Shown: positions 1 through 5,201 of the stretch, one piece after another
How positions within the stretch are numbered: position 1 is the stretch's first letter
Layout of the letters: each line of letters opens with the position of its first letter
Source of the DNA: Prolixibacteraceae bacterium UBA5740
GTDB lineage: Bacteria; Bacteroidota; Bacteroidia; Bacteroidales; Prolixibacteraceae
Assembly: GCA_002419285.1 (NCBI GenBank)
Contig: DIFU01000054.1
Location: 1,740 to 6,940, forward strand
Direction of reading: 5' to 3'
DNA: 5,201 bases
The notes under the pieces: generated by a model
The model's database searches: none
What the model was told of the DNA's origin: nothing
Seen by the model: only the letters and a program-made list of their open reading frames with translations
Translations under genes and position numbers: made by a program

Positions 1-434
1 ACCAGGATTCTGGGCAGGTTCAGCAGGATCTGGGCGATACCAATCCTCTGCTTCATACCTCCTGAAAAAGATCCGATGTTATCGTCTTTCCGCTCAAACA
101 TATGAACAGATTTCAAGACATATTCCAGCCTTTCGTCCCTGGTTTTAACATCTGTGATGCCCTTCAAAATTGCCTGGTAGTCCAGAAATTCCCAGGCTGT
201 CATGTTTTCATAGGTGCCAAATTCCTGAGGCAGGTATCCGATCAATCCCTGTAATTCTTCGCGGTGCTTCAGGGTATCCAGTCCGTTGATGTAAATCTTA
301 CCATAACTTTGTTCGAAGATACCACAAATAATTCGCATCATGGTTGATTTACCGGCTCCGTTAGGTCCTAGCAAACCGATCATACCTGTAGTGATATCGA
401 CCGAAACGCCTGCCAATGCCTTGAATGGTTTTTT
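1..434 (-). other. ABC ATPase nucleotide-binding domain, truncated by the window edge (residues 1290-1433)
   Basis: After KKKKPFKALAGVSVDITTG come Walker A GPNGAGKST (1312-1320, bases 342-368, with catalytic-loop K1318), the Q-loop in GYLPQEFGTYENMT (Q1359, bases 225-227) and the signature SGGMKQR (1413-1419, bases 45-65). The last visible residues, LLNLPRIL, are those that normally lead directly into Walker B. Spacing and residues fit an intact ATP-binding domain. The wording of the Q-loop and signature regions is typical of ATPases that partner ABC-2-type exporters (BcrA/NatA/CcmA-like) rather than importers. Walker B, the D-loop and the H-switch cannot be judged. An ABC site needs two such domains, so the chain must pair with another copy, with a second domain later in the same chain, or with a separate protein. 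Confidence 0.92.
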
Positions 435-3400
435 CTTTTTGCCGATTACCGGTATCTGTTTCACCATTCGGAAATAGGAACGGCGAAGTTTCCCGAATCT
501 GCCCGAAATCCTGTCGATATTGACATTCTTGTCATGTACGTAATCCGATGAAGCTTGAATGGCCAGTAATAGATACCAGAGGGCAGCAACCAGGATGACC
601 ATGCTGATGTTATCCCAGCGTTTAAAGAAGATGAAGAGGATCACCATTGGAACAAACCACACAAGGAGGTTGTAGATCAAGCGGCTGATTTTAAGCAGCC
701 TGTCCTTGCCGGTTTTTTCGTGCCGGTTATGAAGTGCCATTTTTAGCGGAGTCCAAAGAAGGAAAAGATAGAACCAGGTTAAAACAGCCAATATCAGCAT
801 CCAGAAATTATTTTCCAGATAAATGAAAGTAAACCATACAAGAAATCCGAACAGGGGTATTTGCCAGATCAGGTCGTAATAATCACGGATGTGTTTGTAG
901 TCTTTGGTAAGTCCTGCACGGGCCCTGATCAGCAAACCTGACTTCCATTCCCTGACAAATCTTGAATCCCTGTCGTAAATTTTCACCAGTTTCCTGACCT
1001 GGATCCTGACAGGCTCATTGTCGTCAATGACTTTTGAGCTGGCCATACGCAGGCTCGATTGTATGAACCAGGTGACTCCAGGTATCAGGATGATTACGGC
1101 CAGGAAAGTGAGCAACTGCCAAAGGAAACTGTCAACTCTCGTGTATATGTACCAAACAGATGCCGCAAACAGCAAAAGGTGCAATACCTTGATTTTCCAA
1201 GAGAGGCTTTTCATCCAGTCGAGGGTGTTCTCAAGTCCTGAGTAGAGTGTCGGAATGAATATCAAAGTCAGTATTGTGCTGAGTGATAGTCCGCCAATTA
1301 CCGTGATGGCAAAGGGAGCCCCAATGGCTCCGACATATTCTGATTGTCCGAGTGCCAGGGGCAACATGGCTACAATGGTCGTAATGGCCGTGATCAGGAT
1401 CGGGCGTACCCTTGAAAGTCCGGCCTCCATCAATGCACGTGATTTCCGGTGCCCTCTCTTACGCAGAATATTGGTAAAGTCGATCAGGATGATCCCGTTA
1501 TTGACCACCACTCCCAGAAGGATAAGAAATCCTGTCAGGGTATTGGCATTGAAAAGGCTGTTATTGGTGAATATCAGCGCCAGGAAAGATCCAATGGCCG
1601 CCAGAGGTACAGAGAAAATCACCACAAAGGGGGTTACCAGTGATTCGAATACCGATGCCAGAATCATGATAATCAGAACGAATGCCGCAGCAATAAGGAA
1701 ATAAAACTCGCTGTACTGGTCTTCTTCGTGAATCACCTGTACTGCCACCCCGGCAGGCAGGTTATAAGCTTCAACGATCTCATCTATCTCAAGCCTGTAG
1801 GCGGTGAGCAAATCTTTCGACTGTTCTGCTTCTGCAGCAAACCGGTAATTCAGAAGAATCTGCTTTTCCTGATTGGTTCGTGTAATATTGGCCATTCCCC
1901 GGGCATAAATAATTTCAGAAAGATCGGTCAGGTCAAAAACTCCACCCTGGTTACTGGAGATCTTCAGACTCCGGAGATCATCGATGGTTTTGTCCCTGTT
2001 TTCCTCTTCAACACCTTTCTCCTTGAGTATGATATCGTACTCCTCAGTCCCCTGCTTGAAAGTGGCCCCGGAACTCAGTTCCCTGGAAAAGGATCCAAGT
2101 TCGCTGGCAATGTTATTCAGGGTAACGTTGTTTTGGGTCATCTGCATCTGATCGAAGATCAGGTGTATTTCGGGCCTGTTGGAACCGACGCTGACATTGG
2201 CACTTCGTATCGATTCCAGATTTTCGACAAAGTACCGCAAGTCTTCGGCAACACCTCGCATTACTTGGAAATCCTGGCCTTTAATGATGATTTGCTCCTG
2301 GTTTGCACCAATGCCGAGAAAACGGCTGAATGCATTCATGCCTCCCATCGATCCGCCCCTGAAACTTTGGCTGGAGGTGGGTTGTGAAAGACTGACTTCG
2401 GCTCTTCGGATTCCCCTGCTGCGGCTTTCCACGTCCGATTTCACCTCAGCCATTTCACGTTTGGCGATTTTTTCGAAATCCTCCTTGAGCACTATGTTTA
2501 TAATGGCTTCTTCCTCCTGAATGTTTGAAGCTATATCCTTGATTTCGGCAACTTCCTGAAGTCTGGATTCCAGTTCGGCAACCACGATGTCGGTCGACTC
2601 AAGGGTTGACCCGGTGGGCATGGTGACATATATGGAGAACCTGTCCTGTTCAACTTCACGAAGGTTGTTGACGCTTAAGGCCATTACAATGAAGATACTG
2701 ACAAAGAAGAGAACGAGGGCCCCGATGACTGTGCGTGCAGGATTCCGGAGACTGGCCTTTAGTAAGACAATGTATATCTGGATAATCCGGTTATTGGTTG
2801 TAACCTTTTCATAGAAAATATTGTGTGATTTTTCTCCTTTAAGTAACACGTGGGCTGCCATCGGAATGAAAAGCAACGCAACAATAAGTGAAATGATCAA
2901 TGTTGAAATAATGGATGTACCTATGTGGTTTCCAAGTAGTTCAACCATTGGGTCGGCCGAAAAAATAAAAGGGAGAAAAACGGTAACGGTCGTCAGTGTT
3001 GCCGCCAGAATGGATCGCCACACTTCCGTGGTTCCCTGGGTTACGGCCTTATCTGGCTCGTAGTGTTTTCCGGCAAGCCGGTAAATATTCTCAAGCACCA
3101 CCACGCTGTTGTCGAGCAGCATACCCACTGCCAGGGCCATCCCTACCAAGGTAAGGCTGTTGATTGAAATTCCGGTGTAGTAGAAAAAATTGAAAGCCGA
3201 GAAGACAGATATGGGGATTGACAGCGCAATGATGGAAACAATCTTCAGGTTCTTCAGGAAGATCCAGAGAACGAAAATGGCCATCAAGCCACCGACTACC
3301 GCCAGTTCAATGATCTGGTCGATGTTTTTCTCCATGGTCTCGGCAGTGTTCGACTGCACAACAATCTCGATATCCCTGGATTCAAGTTTGGTGTTTAGTC

Positions 3401-4301
3401 GTTCAATCAACTCCTGTGTACGGTGCGACAGGTCAATCAAGTTAGCCTGCGAATCATTGACGAGCAATACCGAAATGGCATCCAGTCCGTTCACACGGCT
3501 GATTGTGGTCTCTTCTTTCACTCCAAAGTAAACTTCCGCAACATCCTTCAGAAGAATCGGGCCTTCGGCCAGAACAATGTTCTCGATGTCGGTGACGTTT
3601 TGGTATTCGGCCGTTACATGAACAAAGTACTGCTTGTTGGATTCATGCAGGTAGCCTGCAAAAACACGGCTCTGGGCATTGGATCCCAAAGCACTTCTGA
3701 TGTTGGCCGGTGTGATACCATATGCTTCACAGGCGGCCATGTCGATGGTTACCTCAATGGATTTCTCCTTCCCTCCGAAAACATTGGCACTGGCAATGCC
3801 ATCAATGTTTTCAAGTTCGTTTTTCACCTCCTGGTCGACGATATTCCTGATCCTGTCGGTACCGCCGCTCCCCCTGATCTGCAGTTCCATGAACTGGTTG
3901 GAGAGTTGCTGTACATCTACCCGGTTCACCGTCACGTTAAATCCGTCGGGAAGGTTGTCGCGTACCTGGTCAATTTTTTCCTGGAGTTTCAGGAAGGTAT
4001 ATTTAAAATTGACGTTCTTGTTGAAACTAACCTGGATGGAAGCTTGTCGGTTATTGAGCCACGATTCCATGCTTTCCACCCCTTCGAGCGAGGCTATTGC
4101 CCCTTCGACGGGGATTACAGCCTGATTCTCCATGTAATTTGGATCTACCTCCTGTTGCGAAGAAACCTGTACAAATAACATCGGAAGGTCGGCGTTGGGC
4201 ATGAGCTCCACCGGCAGCTGTTTGTAAGAGACGTAACCCAGCAGGGTCATGCCAATAAACAGCATGCTTATAAATATTTTTCTGTTGATGACGAAATTCA
4301 T
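1..4301 (-). CDS. RND efflux permease fused to a membrane module and an ABC ATPase domain (3' end outside window)
   Basis: The frame opens with ATG at 4299-4301 (MNFVINRKIF...) and stays open to base 1, giving 1433 complete codons with no stop. Residues 1-1025 are a full RND permease: TM1 about 9-27 followed by PVELMPNAD, periplasmic porter segments about 30-330 and 545-860, TM2 about 333-352, TM4 with LLDNSVVVLEN (D397, N398), TM7 about 525-544, TM8 about 866-885, TM10 with VNNGIILID (N934, N935, D941), and TM12 about 998-1017. A typical RND protein ends here. This one continues with two helices (1039-1080), an ABC-like first strand (VRIQVRKLVKIYD, 1098-1110), four helices (1147-1250) and an ABC ATPase with Walker A at 1312-1320, Q1359 and signature SGGMKQR at 1413-1419. 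Walker B lies past the edge. By family, the RND half is expected to export substrates from the periplasm using the proton gradient; ATP use by the ABC half is inferred from its motifs. An in-frame TAA at 4365-4367 and the absence of an upstream ATG fix the start. No clear Shine-Dalgarno sequence is visible. The call of each half is firm; the joint function is unknown. Confidence 0.93.
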   Translation of the reverse strand, partial: MNFVINRKIFISMLFIGMTLLGYVSYKQLPVELMPNADLPMLFVQVSSQQEVDPNYMENQAVIPVEGAIASLEGVESMESWLNNRQASIQVSFNKNVNFKYTFLKLQEKIDQVRDNLPDGFNVTVNRVDVQQLSNQFMELQIRGSGGTDRIRNIVDQEVKNELENIDGIASANVFGGKEKSIEVTIDMAACEAYGITPANIRSALGSNAQSRVFAGYLHESNKQYFVHVTAEYQNVTDIENIVLAEGPILLKDVAEVYFGVKEETTISRVNGLDAISVLLVNDSQANLIDLSHRTQELIERLNTKLESRDIEIVVQSNTAETMEKNIDQIIELAVVGGLMAIFVLWIFLKNLKIVSIIALSIPISVFSAFNFFYYTGISINSLTLVGMALAVGMLLDNSVVVLENIYRLAGKHYEPDKAVTQGTTEVWRSILAATLTTVTVFLPFIFSADPMVELLGNHIGTSIISTLIISLIVALLFIPMAAHVLLKGEKSHNIFYEKVTTNNRIIQIYIVLLKASLRNPARTVIGALVLFFVSIFIVMALSVNNLREVEQDRFSIYVTMPTGSTLESTDIVVAELESRLQEVAEIKDIASNIQEEEAIINIVLKEDFEKIAKREMAEVKSDVESRSRGIRRAEVSLSQPTSSQSFRGGSMGGMNAFSRFLGIGANQEQIIIKGQDFQVMRGVAEDLRYFVENLESIRSANVSVGSNRPEIHLIFDQMQMTQNNVTLNNIASELGSFSRELSSGATFKQGTEEYDIILKEKGVEEENRDKTIDDLRSLKISSNQGGVFDLTDLSEIIYARGMANITRTNQEKQILLNYRFAAEAEQSKDLLTAYRLEIDEIVEAYNLPAGVAVQVIHEEDQYSEFYFLIAAAFVLIIMILASVFESLVTPFVVIFSVPLAAIGSFLALIFTNNSLFNANTLTGFLILLGVVVNNGIILIDFTNILRKRGHRKSRALMEAGLSRVRPILITAITTIVAMLPLALGQSEYVGAIGAPFAITVIGGLSLSTILTLIFIPTLYSGLENTLDWMKSLSWKIKVLHLLLFAASVWYIYTRVDSFLWQLLTFLAVIILIPGVTWFIQSSLRMASSKVIDDNEPVRIQVRKLVKIYDRDSRFVREWKSGLLIRARAGLTKDYKHIRDYYDLIWQIPLFGFLVWFTFIYLENNFWMLILAVLTWFYLFLLWTPLKMALHNRHEKTGKDRLLKISRLIYNLLVWFVPMVILFIFFKRWDNISMVILVAALWYLLLAIQASSDYVHDKNVNIDRISGRFGKLRRSYFRMVKQIPVIGKKKKPFKALAGVSVDITTGMIGLLGPNGAGKSTMMRIICGIFEQSYGKIYINGLDTLKHREELQGLIGYLPQEFGTYENMTAWEFLDYQAILKGITDVKTRDERLEYVLKSVHMFERKDDNIGSFSGGMKQRIGIAQILLNLPRIL
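552..869 (-). other. Four-helix membrane insert between the ABC-like strand and the ABC core (residues about 1145-1250)
   Basis: Four hydrophobic stretches are visible: IPLFGFLVWFTFIYL (about 1147-1163), FWMLILAVLTWFYLFLLW (1166-1183), LIYNLLVWFVPMVILFIFF (1208-1226) and ISMVILVAALWYLLLAIQA (1232-1250). They pair as two hairpins with very short outer turns (ENN and KRWDN). The connection between the hairpins is strongly basic (KMALHNRHEKTGKDR) and so probably cytosolic. A long basic stretch ending in KKKKP then leads into the ATPase. The segment is rich in Trp, Phe and Leu. It does not match an ABC permease or RND domain that I recognise. Confidence 0.75.
972..1016 (-). other. Candidate first strand and A-loop of the ABC domain (residues 1096-1110)
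   Basis: The segment EPVRIQVRKLVKIYD resembles the start of ABC ATPases, where a strand of the form 'I-x-V-x-x-L-x-K-x-Y' carries the aromatic A-loop residue that stacks on adenine; here that would be Y1109. In normal ABC proteins the 'KAL-GVS-I' strand and Walker A follow within roughly 30 residues. Here they come about 200 residues later, after four membrane helices. The alternative is that this is a chance cytosolic linker and that the true first strand is near residues 1276-1284 (YFRMVKQIP), directly before the core. Confidence 0.5.
1056..1193 (-). other. Extra membrane hairpin after RND TM12 (residues about 1037-1082)
   Basis: Two hydrophobic stretches (VLHLLLFAASVWYIY, then LLTFLAVIILIPGVTWFI) follow the RND C-terminus after only about ten basic residues (MKSLSWKIK). 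They are predicted to form TM13 and TM14, bringing the chain back to the cytoplasm. They belong neither to a normal RND protein nor to a normal ABC ATPase. The even helix count keeps the following ABC-like strand and ATPase cytosolic, which agrees with the basic loop after it. Function is unknown; a structural adaptor between pump and motor is an inference. Confidence 0.75.
1227..4301 (-). other. RND permease domain of the fusion protein (residues 1-1025)
   Basis: This part alone would be an ordinary inner-membrane RND pump subunit of the hydrophobe/amphiphile efflux type: two repeats of one helix, a large periplasmic domain and five more helices. The proton-relay helix TM4 reads GMLLDNSVVVLEN. 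By alignment to AcrB, D397 matches Asp407 and N398 replaces Asp408. In TM10, N934 stands where AcrB has Lys940, and D941 follows in NNGIILID. The VNN-IILID form also occurs in the upstream RND gene, so this is a subfamily feature rather than decay. A Gly/Met/Ser-rich loop (SFRGGSMGGMNAFSRF, around residue 655) lies in the second porter segment. No frameshift, stop or deletion is visible. The domain ends with FIPTLYSGLENTLDWMK, the usual cytoplasmic exit of TM12. Confidence 0.93.
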
Positions 4302-4370
4302 CGTATAACCATTTTTAAGATGGATGGTGCCGGACAATGGCGGCCCCGATATAATTACAATCTGTTACGA
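4302..4370. other. 69-base gap between the two RND genes
   Basis: On the coding (minus) strand this gap holds no strong hairpin followed by a T-run, so no intrinsic terminator is supported. I see no clear promoter, including the Bacteroidota TAnnTTTG form. The bases just before the fusion gene's ATG are A-rich (TTAAAAATGGTTATACG) and lack a good Shine-Dalgarno match, as is common in Bacteroidota. Co-transcription of the two genes is therefore the simplest reading. Confidence 0.6.
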
Positions 4371-5201
4371 CTAACCCTTTGCAGAGCTGGATGAAACTCT
4401 CCTGAGGCGGTCGAGGACGTCATACACGCAGGGTATTACGACAAGCGTAAGCAAGGTTGAGGTTACCATACCCCCGATTACGGCCAGGGCCATCGGTGAA
4501 CGCAGCGAGGCACTTTCTCCCATCCCGATGGTCAGGGGTAGAAGTGCCAGGATGGTTGTCAACGAGGTCATCAATATGGGTCGGATACGCTGTTGGCCTG
4601 CATAAATGATGGCATCCTTGCGGTTCATTCCCTCCCTGATCAGCTGGTTGATTCGGTCGATCAGGATGATCGAGTTGTTTACGGCAATACCTGCCAGCAT
4701 GATGATTCCTATCAGTGCCATGATGTTTAACGGCCTTCCAAGAATAAAGAAAGTCAGCAGGGATCCGGTAATGGCAAACGGGATGGTCAATATGACCGTA
4801 AAAGGATGAATCAGGGATTCAAATTGGGAGGCCATTACCATATAAACCAGTACGATCGACAAAATCAATGCGAAACCAAGTCCGGCCATCGATTCCTGCC
4901 TTTTTTCCTCGTCTCCGGTTATCCTGATCGAATAATCTGCCGGAAGCGTTATATCGGCTGTGGCAGTCCTTATCTCACCGGCAACATGCTGCAGTGCAAT
5001 TCCCGGTTCAAGCTGAGCTGAAACCCTGGCAATGCGGTTCTGGTTTCTCCTGTAAATTTCACGGGGGGATACACCCTCATGGAGTTCTGCAATTTCGGTA
5101 AGCCTGTATACCTGATTTCCGGATCGGACATTCATGTTGCCCAAATCTGACAGGGGTGTCTCAGGAAGTTTGATGGTTATGTCACGCATTTCCCCTCCCT
5201 G
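4371..5201 (-). CDS. RND efflux permease, C-terminal part (5' end outside window)
   Basis: The visible 276 codons are the second half of an RND pump subunit, ending at TAG (4371-4373). The frame continues upstream past the window edge (QGGEMRDITIKLPE...), so the Met at 5187-5189 is internal and not the start. The first half of the fragment is the end of the second periplasmic segment, with the family pattern VYRLTEIAELHEGVSPREIYR and a conserved R-x-NQ-x-R stretch. TM8 follows (FALILSIVLVYMVMASQFES), then TM9-TM12. TM10 contains IAVNNSIILIDRINQL and is followed by the usual QQRIRPILMTSLTTILALLP region. The protein ends about 15 residues after TM12 (VYDVLDRLRRVSSSSAKG), the normal RND end point, unlike its downstream neighbour. 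The family pumps drugs, detergents or lipids out through a membrane-fusion protein and an outer-membrane channel. It may form a mixed trimer with the downstream RND, as MdtB and MdtC do; that is inference from gene order. Confidence 0.95.
   Translation of the reverse strand, partial: QGGEMRDITIKLPETPLSDLGNMNVRSGNQVYRLTEIAELHEGVSPREIYRRNQNRIARVSAQLEPGIALQHVAGEIRTATADITLPADYSIRITGDEEKRQESMAGLGFALILSIVLVYMVMASQFESLIHPFTVILTIPFAITGSLLTFFILGRPLNIMALIGIIMLAGIAVNNSIILIDRINQLIREGMNRKDAIIYAGQQRIRPILMTSLTTILALLPLTIGMGESASLRSPMALAVIGGMVTSTLLTLVVIPCVYDVLDRLRRVSSSSAKG

Noticed and set aside
1044..1214. Internal ATG codons (1212-1214 and 1044-1046) that could start a separate ABC protein downstream of the RND.
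   Set aside because: No stop codon separates them from the RND frame, and neither has a clear ribosome binding site. Internal initiation is possible but not supported by the sequence.
2313..2360. The Gly/Met/Ser-rich stretch around residue 655 of the RND half as a metal-binding motif.
   Set aside because: Glycine-rich loops at this place are common in RND porter domains, and only scattered Met residues are present, without a His or Cys cluster.
1255..4178. Several plus-strand open frames of 110-250 codons (for example 1255-1704, 1728-2387 and 3423-4178).
   Set aside because: They lie antisense inside the strongly supported RND coding region, show no recognisable domain, and are explained as shadows of the minus-strand codons.
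4298..4312. A four-codon minus-strand frame (ATG GTT ATA CGA TGA) overlapping the start of the fusion gene, resembling a leader for translational coupling.
   Set aside because: It is too short, has no ribosome binding site, and such an overlap can easily arise by chance in A/T-rich leader sequence.
4302..4370. Short inverted repeats in the gap (such as CCAT...ATGG and GGCCG...CCGGC-like pairs) as a terminator or operator.
   Set aside because: Stems are about 4-5 bases or imperfect, with no T-run on the coding strand.

Overview
Two protein-coding genes, both on the minus strand and both cut by a window edge, fill almost all of this window. Reading in the direction of transcription (from 5201 down to 1), the first is the C-terminal part of an RND (resistance-nodulation-division) efflux permease, ending at a TAG stop at 4371-4373. 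After a 69-base gap, a second, very long reading frame starts at the ATG at 4299-4301. It runs without a stop codon to the window edge at base 1: 1433 complete codons, and still open.

The second gene is the point of interest. Residues 1 to about 1025 form a complete AcrB-like RND permease of normal family length. Translation does not stop where RND proteins usually end, just after TM12. It continues through two extra predicted membrane helices, a short strand that looks like the first beta-strand of an ABC ATPase, four more membrane helices, and then an ABC nucleotide-binding domain with Walker A (GPNGAGKST), a Q-loop (PQEFG) and the ABC signature (SGGMKQR). The window ends just before the expected Walker B. 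I checked the frame by hand at many points and codon by codon through bases 366-1250, across the junction, and found no stop or frame change. The gene therefore appears to join a proton-driven RND pump and an ATP-driven ABC motor in one polypeptide, with a membrane module between them that may interrupt the ABC domain. I know of no characterised transporter with this layout. I cannot exclude that unstudied homologues are already in databases.

The likely operon is [upstream, probably a membrane-fusion protein, not visible] - RND permease - RND::ABC fusion. The tandem RND genes recall heteromeric pairs such as MdtB/MdtC, but here one partner carries an ATPase tail.

The organism is most likely a member of the Bacteroidota or a related Gram-negative group. 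The RND N-terminus (PVELMPNAD type) and the TM10 VNN motif suit RND proteins of that group, there is no clear Shine-Dalgarno sequence before the start, and the bases before it are A-rich. The assignment is tentative. No RNA genes, mobile elements, CRISPR arrays or obvious repeats were seen. The plus strand carries only antisense shadow frames.
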